Position numbers and translations under genes: made by a program
Assembly: GCA_910584095.1 (NCBI GenBank)
Contig: CAJTYU010000020.1
Coordinates: forward strand, 1-53,007
Length of the DNA: 53,007 nucleotides
Origin: an uncultured Dorea sp.
Lineage (GTDB): Bacteria > Bacillota > Clostridia > Lachnospirales > Lachnospiraceae
Direction of reading: 5' to 3'
Part shown: piece after piece, positions 23,684 through 32,858 of the stretch
Layout of the letters: each line of letters begins with the position of its first letter
Numbering within the stretch: the first letter of the stretch is position 1
Notes under the pieces: generated by a model
What the model saw: only the letters and a program-made list of their open reading frames with translations
What the model was told of the DNA's origin: nothing
Database searches by the model: none

Positions 23684-23741
23684 CATAAAAAAGATTCCTA
23701 CTCCCATAGAACTTATCTGGAAATAGGAATCTTTTATTATG
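23684..23741. terminator. Bidirectional terminator between converging genes
   Basis: AAAAGATTCCTA (23689-23700) pairs with TAGGAATCTTTT (23724-23735), with A-runs before and T-runs after. It serves the PilZ gene on the plus strand and the FlhB-tail gene on the minus strand, whose stop lies at 23737-23739. Confidence 0.75.
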
Positions 23742-24087
23742 CTTCCGGAACTTCTCCTTGTCCGTCTTCTTCTCTTTCCTGCTCCGCCCTGGCAGCCTCT
23801 ATTTCTTCTTTGGAATGCTTCGGCGTGTATTTTAAGAAATATGCATAGATATCAACAATTGCCTGATACAATTCCTCCGGGATCGGCGTCCCTAAGTCAA
23901 GCTGCGTAAGTACTGTCGCAAGGGAGTTGTCCTCATACACCGGTACGCCGTTCTCATTTGCCATCTCTACAATCCTCTCGGCCATGTATCCCAAGCCGGA
24001 AGCAACGATTACCGGCGCCGCGTCTTTATTCTCATCATAGCGAAGCGCTACTGCTTTTTTATTCAACACATCATCATATTGTGACAT
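23737..24087 (-). CDS. Stand-alone FlhB C-terminal domain homologue (FlhX-like)
   Basis: Protein of 116 aa that matches the cytoplasmic autocleaved domain of FlhB/YscU export switches: KKAVALRYDENKDAAPVIVASGLGYMAERIVEMANENGVPVYEDNSLATVLTQLDLGTPIPEELYQAI. No membrane domain and no NPTH autocleavage site are present. Stand-alone copies occur in several Gram-positive flagellar systems and can partly replace the FlhB tail. The start is set at 24087, because the in-frame ATG at 24108 contains the AAAGGAG ribosome site. It overlaps the FliK-like gene by 14 bases, and FliK acts on exactly this domain of FlhB. Confidence 0.85.
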   Translation of the reverse strand: MSQYDDVLNKKAVALRYDENKDAAPVIVASGLGYMAERIVEMANENGVPVYEDNSLATVLTQLDLGTPIPEELYQAIVDIYAYFLKYTPKHSKEEIEAARAEQEREEDGQGEVPEA

Positions 24088-25498
24088 TGACTGAATTTCT
24101 CCTTTCAAATATCTTTGGGAATGCAGCGGATACCGGTATGGATTCCTTTCCCTGCTCTACGGCCAGATATTCGATTTCCAGATTATTCTTCCTCATAATC
24201 TTACGGATACCTTCTCTGATCTCACTCTCATGACCTGACAATTCCTCCGGATAATGAATCAACATATCCATCTTCCCTTTCTCATAATACATCATCATGT
24301 CAAAAAAGCCAACATCTTTCAAATCAAATTTAATCAACAGCTTGATACCTCGTTCCCCGGAACCGGAATTACCGGATTCCTCATCCGGGTCCACCCACAT
24401 CTCAGAAAACATTGGTACGCCGTCAAGGATTGCCGGAATCATGACATGCATAACAGGCATGTATACGCTCTCATTAATAAGCGTCGCCTTCATAATATTC
24501 ATAAAAGCATCCCTGTTCTCTATGCCTGCTTCTCCTCTTACCCCGGCTCCCATTATATTCAATAGGTTATCAATCCATGGCATCTTCCCCGCAGCCCTGT
24601 CAAAATCCACATTCTGCATCATAGATTGGAAATCTGCCGCAGACATACCGCCAAACCCCTTTTCAAACGCCGGAAACTCCATCAGCCTCTGGAATGACTG
24701 GAGAAGCCGCTCCAAATTCCCATTCTCATATCTGGACGTATTCAATGTAAGCGTCGTAATCAGATCACGGATCCTTCCCATATCCCTTGTCTCTGAAATA
24801 TATTTTCCAAGATAAGGAATAATCTGTTCTTTTAAAATCTGCGCATTCTTTGCATTCGCATCCATGCTGTGGGGCAGTAATTTCTCCGCAAGCTTTGCAA
24901 GCTGCTCCCTATCGCTTCGGAACATATATCCCTCCATCTCCTTCAGGGTATCTTTAATATTCTGAAGAAGATGGTTTCCCGACGACATATCGTTATATTT
25001 TTTCAAAAAATCTAAAATGCCGGCTTTAAGCTCAACGGTCGTTGCCTCGCCCATTACCTGACGCAGCATATCAAACAAAGGTCCCTGCATACGGTTTGCC
25101 CCCGCCATCTGCCCCTTTAAAAATTCCGTCATCTGATCCGGCGTCATTTTGAGCATATTGAGTAAGGACTGTATTTCCTCTGCCGTTCCCTTTCCCACGC
25201 CAGATTCAACCACGTTTGCCATTCCAGTAAAAATCAGCTTGGTCATTACATCTTCAAGCTTTGGAAGATCCCTCAGTGACTGCACAAAATTTCCAAAATT
25301 AGACTCATGGGAAATCCCTTTATTCGCAGCGTTCTGCTCTCCATTCGCCTGGTTCCTCCCATCCGGCCGGACCACCCGGTTGGGATCCACCGGATTCTTT
25401 ACAGATAAATCCTGCGTCTGCTGTGACGAATTGGGTTTGTTGATTGCATTATTGTCATATCCCGTTGTCGGAGTCGTTACTTTTAAAATATTTGACAT
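24074..25498 (-). CDS. FliK-like hook-length-control protein (candidate)
   Basis: Protein of 474 aa. The first ~70 residues are a low-complexity Asn/Gln/Pro-rich segment (NNAINKPNSSQQTQDLS), as expected for an exported, disordered N-terminus. Residues 80-340 are helical. The last ~120 residues (FDLKDVGFFDMMMYYEKGKMDMLIHYPEEL ... IRKIMRKNNLEIEYLAVEQ) resemble the FliK C-terminal domain fold, the part that contacts FlhB. The pairing with a stand-alone FlhB tail gene directly downstream strongly suggests a role in export-specificity switching or in measuring a filament part. It could instead be an uncharacterised flagellar-associated protein; the assignment rests on pattern and context. Confidence 0.55.
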   Translation of the reverse strand: MSNILKVTTPTTGYDNNAINKPNSSQQTQDLSVKNPVDPNRVVRPDGRNQANGEQNAANKGISHESNFGNFVQSLRDLPKLEDVMTKLIFTGMANVVESGVGKGTAEEIQSLLNMLKMTPDQMTEFLKGQMAGANRMQGPLFDMLRQVMGEATTVELKAGILDFLKKYNDMSSGNHLLQNIKDTLKEMEGYMFRSDREQLAKLAEKLLPHSMDANAKNAQILKEQIIPYLGKYISETRDMGRIRDLITTLTLNTSRYENGNLERLLQSFQRLMEFPAFEKGFGGMSAADFQSMMQNVDFDRAAGKMPWIDNLLNIMGAGVRGEAGIENRDAFMNIMKATLINESVYMPVMHVMIPAILDGVPMFSEMWVDPDEESGNSGSGERGIKLLIKFDLKDVGFFDMMMYYEKGKMDMLIHYPEELSGHESEIREGIRKIMRKNNLEIEYLAVEQGKESIPVSAAFPKIFERRNSVNVTI

Positions 25499-25603
25499 TT
25501 TTTCACCTACTCTATAATTTACTCTTATCCTTTTTACTCCTTCTGACGATATATTTAAATATAATACTATTTAAACACATTAGATGAAGGTGGTACTAAT
25601 ATT

Positions 25604-27739
25604 ATGGATAACATGCTTGAAATGTATCTTTACGAAACAAACACTCTCCTGGAACAGCTAGATGAGCTTTTAATAGAAGCAGAAAAGAACAGGGATTTCA
25701 CTACGAATGATGTGAATGAAATCTTCCGCAGTATGCATACTATCAAGGGTTCATCTGCCATGATGGAGTTTTCCACATTGATGGAAATTGCTCATCATAT
25801 AGAAGATCTTTTCTTCTATATCCGTGAGAACGGACTGGATTCCATGGACGAATCGCACAAAAGCGATCTGTTTAACTTAATGTTCCAGTCTACTGACGCT
25901 CTTCGCAGTGAAGTCGAAAAAATCGAAAACGACGAGCCTCTTAGCTCTAATATCGACCCAATCATTGCAAATATTAATAGTTTTTTGGAAAAAATCAGCG
26001 GTTCTGGAAACAGTTCTTCTGAAAATACAAAGGCAGATAAAAGCCCGGAAGAAGGCAGCAATACCTTGCCGCCTGCTAACGATCAGCAGATTGCCCTTAT
26101 CAACCAAGAACTTGCGGGATGCCCCTCCAGTGACCTTCCATATTTTATAAGGGTTCACTTTGAACAGGGTTCCGGCATGGAGCATCTGCGCGCCTTTATG
26201 ACCGTTACAGCCTTAAAAGACTTAGACATCCACTTTGAATATTTTCCGGAAGACGTGGAGACTAACAGCGATACGATTGAAACTATTGTTGAAAATGGTT
26301 TCTTTATTGCTTTATCATCACAAGCGGATGTGAATAGGGCAGTTAATGTCATCAAAGAACAAAACAGCGTAGAAACCTTTGAAGTAATTGAGAACGCCTC
26401 TGCAAAACCTGACGAGAAGAAGCCTGCCGCGCAGCAGCCTTCGGCGTCTTCTGAAAAGGCTCCTGAACAAGCCCCGCAGCAGAAGGTTGAACAGGCTTCA
26501 CAGCAAAAGGCTTCACAGGCTCCGCAGGCATCCCACAACAATACGCCTGTAAAGCAGAGTTTGATCAGTGTCAACCTTTCCAAATTAGACAGCCTGGTTG
26601 CCATTGTAGGTGAGATTGTTATTACAGAGTCCATGGTTACGTCATCTCCTGACCTGCAGAATCTGAAGCTTGATAACTTTACGAAGTCTGCTCGTCAGTT
26701 ACGTAAACTTACGGACGATCTGCAGGATATTGCCATGTCGCTCAGGATGGTTCCTGTATCCGGTACCTTCCAGAAGATGAACCGTATCGTACGCGATATG
26801 AAGAAGAAACTGAACAAAGATGTGCGCCTGACAATTATCGGTGAGAATACGGAAGTAGATAAAACAATTGTAGACAGCATCGGCGATCCGATTATGCATA
26901 TTGTACGTAATTCCATGGACCATGGAATTGAAGAGAATGTAAAAGACCGTATTGCCGCTGGAAAAAATCCTCAGGGAGAGATTATCCTGTCTGCGGCCCA
27001 TACCGGAAGCGAAGTAATTATTTCCATCAGCGACGACGGCCAAGGTATGGATCCTGACAAGATCCTTGCCAAAGCGGAACGCAACGGAATCCTTACCAAG
27101 CCGGCCAGTGAATATTCCCAGAAAGAGATCCTTTCACTGCTTATGCTGCCAGGCTTCTCAACCAATGAGGAAGTTACCGAATTTTCCGGTCGAGGCGTAG
27201 GCATGGACGTTGTAAAGAAGAACGTGGAATCCGTAGGCGGCACCATTACCATTACCAGCGAACTTGGAAAGGGAAGCTGCACTACTCTCAAGATTCCGCT
27301 TACTATGGCTATTGCAGACGGTATGGAGGTATCTGTAGGCAATTCTATGTTTACGATTCCGATCGCCAATATCCGCCAGTCCTTTAAACCAGAAAAAGAC
27401 GAAGTCCTTCTGGATGCAGGAGGCAACGAGATTATCAAGTGCTTGAATGATTTTTATCCTATTATCAGGGTACACGACTTATTCAATATTGAAACTGAAA
27501 TTACTAATATTGAAGACGGTATTTTAATCTGGGTAGAAGCTGCCGACAAGTCTTACTGCCTGTTTGTAGATGAACTGCTCGGAGAACAGCAGGTTGTAGT
27601 AAAACCGCTTCCGCCATTCTTAAGCAACTTCAATATTAAGAATTCCGGAATCAGCGGATGTACGATTCTCGGCGATGGCAACATCAGTCTGATCCTGGAT
27701 ATCAGAAGCTTATATGCAGCATTTTATAATCAATATTAA
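25604..27739 (+). CDS. cheA: Chemotaxis histidine kinase CheA
   Basis: CheA, 711 aa, the kinase that feeds phosphate to CheY and CheB from receptor arrays. P1 has the phosphorylated His45 in FRSMHTIKGSSAMMEF. P2 (about 175-265) starts at LPYFIRVHFEQGSGMEHLRAF. A Gln/Pro/Ala linker (QAPQASHNN) follows. P3 dimerisation begins at ISVNLSKLDSLVAIVGEIVITES. P4 ATPase boxes are IVRNSMDHGIE, DDGQGMD and FSGRGVGMDVV, and P5 is the CheW-like end. It is the first gene of cheA-cheW-cheR-cheB. No cheY, cheC or cheD is seen in the window. Confidence 0.97.
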   Translation: MDNMLEMYLYETNTLLEQLDELLIEAEKNRDFTTNDVNEIFRSMHTIKGSSAMMEFSTLMEIAHHIEDLFFYIRENGLDSMDESHKSDLFNLMFQSTDALRSEVEKIENDEPLSSNIDPIIANINSFLEKISGSGNSSSENTKADKSPEEGSNTLPPANDQQIALINQELAGCPSSDLPYFIRVHFEQGSGMEHLRAFMTVTALKDLDIHFEYFPEDVETNSDTIETIVENGFFIALSSQADVNRAVNVIKEQNSVETFEVIENASAKPDEKKPAAQQPSASSEKAPEQAPQQKVEQASQQKASQAPQASHNNTPVKQSLISVNLSKLDSLVAIVGEIVITESMVTSSPDLQNLKLDNFTKSARQLRKLTDDLQDIAMSLRMVPVSGTFQKMNRIVRDMKKKLNKDVRLTIIGENTEVDKTIVDSIGDPIMHIVRNSMDHGIEENVKDRIAAGKNPQGEIILSAAHTGSEVIISISDDGQGMDPDKILAKAERNGILTKPASEYSQKEILSLLMLPGFSTNEEVTEFSGRGVGMDVVKKNVESVGGTITITSELGKGSCTTLKIPLTMAIADGMEVSVGNSMFTIPIANIRQSFKPEKDEVLLDAGGNEIIKCLNDFYPIIRVHDLFNIETEITNIEDGILIWVEAADKSYCLFVDELLGEQQVVVKPLPPFLSNFNIKNSGISGCTILGDGNISLILDIRSLYAAFYNQY

Positions 27740-27766
27740 ATTGTACGAAGAATCGGAGGAAAAATT

Positions 27767-28246
27767 ATGTCAGCAGATACTTTAGAAAATACAACAGTTC
27801 ACGAAGCTTTGGAAACAGAAGCTCATGTTTCCACAGAACGCTTCCTTACATTTAGCTCCAACGGTCTTAATATCGGCGTAAGCACAAACTATGTAATTGA
27901 GATTATAACCAATCATGCGATTACCATGCTTCCGCTTGTTCCGGACTATGTAAAGGGCATCATTAACCTTCGCGGACAGATTATCCCTATTATCGATATC
28001 CGCCTGCGAATGGGCAAACCTTCTATTGACTATACAAGCTCAACCTGCATTATCGTTTTGAATATTGACTCTGTCCAGATCGGTATAATCGTGGATGCAG
28101 TGCAGCAGGTTATGGATATTGACCAGAGCCAGATTTCGCCTGTTCCGGTTGAAAACCAGCAGGAACTTATCAGTGGGATGGTATCATCCGGCGACCGCTC
28201 TGTAATCCTTTTCCTTGACTGTGAACAGCTTGTACAGACATATTAA
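27767..28246 (+). CDS. cheW: Chemotaxis coupling protein CheW
   Basis: CheW, 159 aa, links receptors to CheA. The SH3-like pair of subdomains is clear from ERFLTFSSNGLNIGVSTNYVIEII, PDYVKGIINLRGQIIPIIDIRLRMG and SVQIGIIVDAVQQVMDI. CGGAGG ribosome site; it starts 28 bases after cheA stops, inside the same operon. Confidence 0.96.
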   Translation: MSADTLENTTVHEALETEAHVSTERFLTFSSNGLNIGVSTNYVIEIITNHAITMLPLVPDYVKGIINLRGQIIPIIDIRLRMGKPSIDYTSSTCIIVLNIDSVQIGIIVDAVQQVMDIDQSQISPVPVENQQELISGMVSSGDRSVILFLDCEQLVQTY

Positions 28247-28270
28247 TACACGAAGGAGCTTCTTACTACT

Positions 28271-29083
28271 ATGTTAACAATTAATGACAGCGATTTTGAA
28301 CGCTTATACAAATTTATACATCAGAACTATGGAATTGACCTATCAAAGAAACGCCAGCTTATTGTAGGACGGCTTTCCAACACGATTCTTTCCATGGGGT
28401 TCGCCTCGTTTAAGGAATACGTGGATCATTTAATCAACAATAGAAAACCGGAAGACCTTGAGCTGATGTTGAATAAACTTACCACAAATTATACTTTTTT
28501 TATGCGTGAAGGGGCACATTTTGACTATTTTACAAAGACAATCCTTCCATGGCTTGTAGAGACAAAGAAGGATAAAGTTCTAAGTATATGGAGCGCCGGC
28601 TGTTCTTCCGGAGAAGAACCTTACACCATATCTATGCTTTTAAAAGAATTTTTCGGGTCAAAGGCATCTTTGTGGGACACGAGGGTTCTCGCAACCGATA
28701 TATCACAGAATGCGCTGCATGCTGCAACCAATGCAGTTTATGACGAAGATTCATTAAAAGAATTATCCCCGGCATGGAAGAAAAAGTATTTTATTCCCGT
28801 GGGAGAACCGGGTACTTATACCGTAACCCCGGAGATTAAGTCCAACGTAATCTTCCGGACATTTAACCTGATGGACCCCATCAAATTCCGGTTAAAATTC
28901 GACGTCATTTTCTGTAGGAATGTTATGATTTATTTTGACCAGGCAACGAAAGAAGCCTTAGTCAACCGGTTTTATAACGCAAGCAATCCAGGCGGATACC
29001 TTCTAATCGGCCATTCAGAAAACCTTAGTAAAACGGCTACGCCTTACAAATACCTGATGCCTGCTACCTACCGGAAAGTTTAA
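28271..29083 (+). CDS. cheR: Chemoreceptor methyltransferase CheR
   Basis: CheR, 270 aa, methylates glutamates of chemoreceptors using SAM. An N-terminal helical receptor-binding domain is followed by LSIWSAGCSSGEEPYTISMLL (SAM-binding loop), VLATDISQNALHAATNAVY and FDVIFCRNVMIYFDQATKEALV (catalytic core). No extra C-terminal TPR. It lies 24 bases after cheW. Confidence 0.96.
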   Translation: MLTINDSDFERLYKFIHQNYGIDLSKKRQLIVGRLSNTILSMGFASFKEYVDHLINNRKPEDLELMLNKLTTNYTFFMREGAHFDYFTKTILPWLVETKKDKVLSIWSAGCSSGEEPYTISMLLKEFFGSKASLWDTRVLATDISQNALHAATNAVYDEDSLKELSPAWKKKYFIPVGEPGTYTVTPEIKSNVIFRTFNLMDPIKFRLKFDVIFCRNVMIYFDQATKEALVNRFYNASNPGGYLLIGHSENLSKTATPYKYLMPATYRKV

Positions 29084-29086
29084 ATC

Positions 29087-29129
29087 AAAGCTGCTTCTGA
29101 AGTAATTAATATTTTAGAAGCGGCTTTTC
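29087..29129 (+). terminator. Intrinsic terminator or attenuator between cheR and cheB
   Basis: AAAGCTGCTTCT (29087-29098) pairs with AGAAGCGGCTTTT (29116-29128), with one G-U type pair, ending in TTTT. It lies inside the operon and may lower cheB expression relative to cheA-W-R. Confidence 0.55.
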
Positions 29130-29156
29130 CCAGTTATAGTATGAAAGGAGTAACTT

Positions 29157-30251
29157 ATGGTTACGAAAATTAAAGTACTTGTTGTTGATGATTCTTCCCT
29201 GTTCCGCCAGATGATTATGGACCATCTGGCAGCCCAGTCCGGAATTGAAGTTGTGGGATATGCAATCAATGCATATGATGCCAAACAAAAAATTCCAATC
29301 TTAAAACCTGACGTCCTTACTTTGGATGTAGAGATGCCGGGATTGAATGGAATTGAATTTCTCAAACAATTACTTCCTACAAACCCAATTCCTGTTGTTC
29401 TTGTATCCTCTTTGAATTTAAGCGTGTTTGACGCATTATCAGCCGGAGCGGTTGATTTTGTCCGCAAACCGGATATGAGTGCATCGAATTCTAAAAACGC
29501 ATTTTTTGCTTCTCTTGTACCAAAAATAAGGACGGCTTCTATGGCAAAGGTACGTCCCGCAAAACAGCCCGTTGGAACCGTTCCTGCAAATAATACTATT
29601 GCAGGTAATAATCAGGGACGTATACAGGCTCAGCCTGCAGCAAAACCTATGCCGTTCCCTCCCTTGCCGCGTACCGTTTTGGATTCTACCATTATCGGGC
29701 TCGGGGCTTCTACCGGAGGAACGGAAGCAACCCTTGCTGTTTTACAAAAGCTCCCCGCCAATATACCGGGTATTGTCATTACCCAGCATATGCCAGAAGG
29801 CTTTACCGCCATGTATGCGCAGCGTCTTAACCGAATCTGCAGCATGGAAGTAAGAGAAGCTAAGAACGGCGATATTATCCAGCCGGGACTCGCTCTCATT
29901 GCACCAGGGGGAAAACAGATGGAAGTTGTACGTTCAGGACGCAATTATATCGTCCAGTGCCGTACCGGAGCTAAAGTCAGCGGGCATTGTCCGTCTGTGG
30001 ACGTCCTCTTTAATTCCATTGCCCAGAATGTCGCTATAAATAAAGTCGGAATTATTATGACCGGTATGGGACGCGACGGTGCAGACGGATTGCTTAAGAT
30101 GCGTAAAAACGGCGCGTTTACCATCGGACAGGATAAAGAATCTTGTGTAGTTTATGGTATGCCCATGGTTGCCTTTAACATCGGGGCGGTGTGTACGCAA
30201 GCATCCTGTGATAATATTCCATCCGTTTTATTAAATCATTTAAAGAAATAA
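29157..30251 (+). CDS. cheB: Chemotaxis methylesterase/glutamine deamidase CheB
   Basis: CheB, 364 aa. The receiver domain has the acidic pair VVDDSS (Asp11-12) and the phosphorylated Asp57 in TLDVEMPGLNG. A linker rich in Pro/Gln/Asn lies at ~120-165. The methylesterase domain has GLGASTGGTEAT (catalytic Ser), VITQHMPEGFT (His) and TGMGRDGADGL (Asp). It removes methyl groups from receptors and thus resets sensitivity. It has its own AAAGGAG ribosome site after the terminator-like hairpin. Confidence 0.96.
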   Translation: MVTKIKVLVVDDSSLFRQMIMDHLAAQSGIEVVGYAINAYDAKQKIPILKPDVLTLDVEMPGLNGIEFLKQLLPTNPIPVVLVSSLNLSVFDALSAGAVDFVRKPDMSASNSKNAFFASLVPKIRTASMAKVRPAKQPVGTVPANNTIAGNNQGRIQAQPAAKPMPFPPLPRTVLDSTIIGLGASTGGTEATLAVLQKLPANIPGIVITQHMPEGFTAMYAQRLNRICSMEVREAKNGDIIQPGLALIAPGGKQMEVVRSGRNYIVQCRTGAKVSGHCPSVDVLFNSIAQNVAINKVGIIMTGMGRDGADGLLKMRKNGAFTIGQDKESCVVYGMPMVAFNIGAVCTQASCDNIPSVLLNHLKK

Positions 30252-30254
30252 AAG

Positions 30255-30283
30255 AAGTTTGCGCATCTGCGCAAACTTTTTAT
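30255..30283 (+). terminator. Terminator after cheB
   Basis: AAGTTTGCGCA (30255-30265), loop TC, TGCGCAAACTT (30268-30278) followed by a T-run: a strong classical hairpin that ends the chemotaxis operon. Confidence 0.9.
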
Positions 30284-30290
30284 TTTTGTG

Positions 30291-30317
30291 TTATGAATCC
30301 AAAAGTTATGCCGATAT
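30291..30317 (+). promoter_or_regulatory. Candidate flagellar sigma (SigD/FliA) promoter for flgM operon
   Basis: GCCGATAT at 30310-30317 is an exact match to the SigD/FliA -10 element. TTAT at 30291-30294, 15 bases before it, is only a two-of-four match to the TAAA -35, so confidence is moderate. It sits about 92 bases before the flgM ATG. Confidence 0.4.
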
Positions 30318-30409
30318 TTATAGTATAACAGGTAAAACTAAGCAGATATAACTGCATGGATATACAACCAGTTATATAGCTTATAATAGTTTAAAGCAAG
30401 GAGTCCAGT

Positions 30410-30709
30410 ATGAAGATAACTACAAACAACATGATTAAAAATTATCCTGATCTACGTATTCATACGAAGGAAAATTCAACTCCTCCTGCAGTTTCTAATG
30501 ACGGACACAGTTTTGATGCGGTTATTATAAAATCAAACCCAAGGCAGATTGAGGAGCATACTTTCGCAAAGTCTGTTTCCCGTCAATTATCCTCAGAAGT
30601 GAATGCAACTGCATCTGCAGAAAAGATCGAACGTCTGCAGAATCAGGTTTCGCAGCATACCTATCAGGTTAATGCTTATGCTATTGCATCCAGGATGCTT
30701 TTAATATAG
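30410..30709 (+). CDS. flgM: Anti-sigma factor FlgM
   Basis: FlgM, 99 aa, holds the flagellar sigma factor inactive until it is exported through the finished hook-basal body. The C-terminal half, about 60-99 (SAEKIERLQNQVSQHTYQVNAYAIASRMLL), is the sigma-binding helix pattern of the family; the N-terminus is polar and flexible. AGGAGT ribosome site. It leads the late operon flgM-flgN-flgK-flgL, as in many Firmicutes. Confidence 0.88.
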   Translation: MKITTNNMIKNYPDLRIHTKENSTPPAVSNDGHSFDAVIIKSNPRQIEEHTFAKSVSRQLSSEVNATASAEKIERLQNQVSQHTYQVNAYAIASRMLLI

Positions 30710-30724
30710 GAGGATGCAGACAAT

Positions 30725-31195
30725 ATGAGTGAATTTTCAAACTTTATAAAGATTATTGAAGAGTTTATTGATTTTTTTGATAATCTGATTCCGATAGAGC
30801 AGGAAAAGCTAGAAGCGGCTATTAAGAATCGCGTATCTTTTGTTGAAGAATGCATGCACAAAGAACAAGCCGCCGTCCTGCGTCTACGGGGATTGGAACA
30901 GAAAAGGGAAAAGGAACAAGAGAAACTAGGCATGAAAGATTACTCATTCCGCCAGATTCTCGAAAAAGCCCCGGAGGATGTTTCTTCCGTATTAAAGCCT
31001 CTATTTGACAGGATGTCTGAGCAGGTTACCCAGTTCCAATCCATCAGTGACAATGCAAAGGATATGATTGAGGTCAACCTTCATGTCATTCAGTCTTCTC
31101 TTTCCGAGAAGGCTCCGGGTAAAGAAACCTATTCCGCATCCGGCAAGAAAAATGACAATGAAAACCCCAACCACTTTACGAGTCGTTCAGTTTAA
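30725..31195 (+). CDS. flgN: Flagellar export chaperone FlgN
   Basis: FlgN-type chaperone, 156 aa, all helical, predicted to keep FlgK and FlgL soluble and guide them to the export gate. Signs are the long amphipathic helices (FSNFIKIIEEFIDFFDNLIPIEQEKLEAAI, CMHKEQAAVLRLRGLEQKREKEQEKLG) and the position between flgM and flgK. Preceded by AGGAGGA. Confidence 0.85.
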   Translation: MSEFSNFIKIIEEFIDFFDNLIPIEQEKLEAAIKNRVSFVEECMHKEQAAVLRLRGLEQKREKEQEKLGMKDYSFRQILEKAPEDVSSVLKPLFDRMSEQVTQFQSISDNAKDMIEVNLHVIQSSLSEKAPGKETYSASGKKNDNENPNHFTSRSV

Positions 31196-31216
31196 TAATT
31201 CAGGAGGAGTTAAATT

Positions 31217-32845
31217 ATGATACGTTCTACATTCGCCGGTCTTACCACCGCACAGCTCGGTATGGCAGCGAGCCAGCGTGCGCTTGACGTTACCGGCCAG
31301 AATATTGCGAATATTAATACACCGGGTTATACCAGACAGCGTTTGGATATTGCCAGTCTGAATACACAGAGAGGCGATTTCTATAACACAAGTTCTAATA
31401 TCAAAGTCGGCTTTGGTGTTGAAATGACAAAGATTTCCCAGCTTAGGGACCCGTTCCTTGATTCACAGTACCGTTCCCAGATCAGCAAACTTGGAACCAC
31501 GGACGCACATGCCGCTGGTTTCGAGCAATTAGCTACCATTTTTGATGAATCTACTATGCTGGGTGTGAGAAATGCTTTTATTTCTCTATCAAGTTCGTTG
31601 GATACACTTTCTAAACAAGCCGGCAACAAAGAGAACGATACTGCAGTCCGCTCTAATATGCAGGTACTCCTGAATTTATTCCATGACGCGGCAGTCCGTC
31701 TTCAAGATATCCGGGAAGATACCCAAAGAGGATTTGCCACAACAGATATCAAAGATGTGAACGAACTGCTGGATAATATCGCTGAATTAAATAAAAATAT
31801 AAAGACCAGCCAAGTTCTTGGTAATCCTGCGCTTGAACTGCAGGATCAAAGAAACAATCTTTTGGATGAATTAGGAAGCTATCTTCCTATTACAGTTAAA
31901 TATAAGGATAAACCTATCGGACCGAATCAAACAGTTGAAATCCTTGATGTATCTTTTACGGATACTACCGGACAAAAACATACCTTAATTTCAGACGGCT
32001 ATTCCGGCCAATTTTATACGGATGTATCCGGAGAACCGGTCACTTTATCTTTCTCAGACGCCAACGGTACTACAAGGCAGCTTGCAGGTATGGTTAAGAA
32101 TCCCGATACTGGCAAGATGGAATATCTTGAAGTATTGGGTTCCGGTACATTGAAAGGTACCCTTGACCTCCTAAATAAATCCGGTGATTTTGACCAAACG
32201 GATTTTAAAGGTATCGGATATTATGAAAATGCCCTTGATGCTCTGGTTAACCAATTTGCACAGACCTTTAACGAAGCAAATAAAAGTGTACAGAGAGATG
32301 CCGACGGCAATATAATAGATCCTGATAATCTTATTAACAGAGATTTATTTACTACTTCAGATAATTCAGGTAAATTTACTGCAATGAATATTAAGATTGC
32401 AGATGACTGGCTGAATGGAACCTATGGAATTACAATTACAAATAATGTAGTAAAAGATGAAGACGGCAGTAGTGGTGAAACAGGTTCTACCGCTAATGAA
32501 GTTATTATGAACATGATCAAGCTGCTTGACTCTACTAGTCATGAATTTAGAGGCGGAGATAATAATACTAAATTCTACAGCGGTACGTTCCATGACTGTT
32601 TTGCTACTCTTGAGAATACCCTTGGTATTGATACCAAATCGGCCAATACCTTACTGGATAACCAGATTTCTGTGTTAAACCAGACGTCAAATTCCAGAGA
32701 CGGCGTATCAGGCGTACAACTGGATGAAGAAGGTATGAACCTCCTTCATTATAACCAATCTTATAACGCCGCAGCCAGATTAATGACCACTCTTGACGAA
32801 GCTCTTGATAAATTAATTAACGGAACCGGCGTAGTCGGAAGATAA
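31217..32845 (+). CDS. flgK: Hook-filament junction protein FlgK (HAP1)
   Basis: FlgK, 542 aa. The N-terminus FAGLTTAQLGMAASQRALDVTGQNIANINTPGYTRQR is the signature hook/HAP start. The C-terminus (GVSGVQLDEEGMNLLHYNQSYNAAARLMTTLDEALDKLIN) is the matching D0 helix. The middle is a variable, beta-rich region. It forms the first junction between hook and filament, with FlgL. AGGAGGAG ribosome site. Confidence 0.96.
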   Translation: MIRSTFAGLTTAQLGMAASQRALDVTGQNIANINTPGYTRQRLDIASLNTQRGDFYNTSSNIKVGFGVEMTKISQLRDPFLDSQYRSQISKLGTTDAHAAGFEQLATIFDESTMLGVRNAFISLSSSLDTLSKQAGNKENDTAVRSNMQVLLNLFHDAAVRLQDIREDTQRGFATTDIKDVNELLDNIAELNKNIKTSQVLGNPALELQDQRNNLLDELGSYLPITVKYKDKPIGPNQTVEILDVSFTDTTGQKHTLISDGYSGQFYTDVSGEPVTLSFSDANGTTRQLAGMVKNPDTGKMEYLEVLGSGTLKGTLDLLNKSGDFDQTDFKGIGYYENALDALVNQFAQTFNEANKSVQRDADGNIIDPDNLINRDLFTTSDNSGKFTAMNIKIADDWLNGTYGITITNNVVKDEDGSSGETGSTANEVIMNMIKLLDSTSHEFRGGDNNTKFYSGTFHDCFATLENTLGIDTKSANTLLDNQISVLNQTSNSRDGVSGVQLDEEGMNLLHYNQSYNAAARLMTTLDEALDKLINGTGVVGR

Positions 32846-32858
32846 TTGGAGGTTTAAA

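Noticed and set aside
26155..26634. Long minus-strand frame inside cheA, rich in Cys and Ala
   Set aside because: Arises from the Gln/Ala-rich linker of cheA read backwards.
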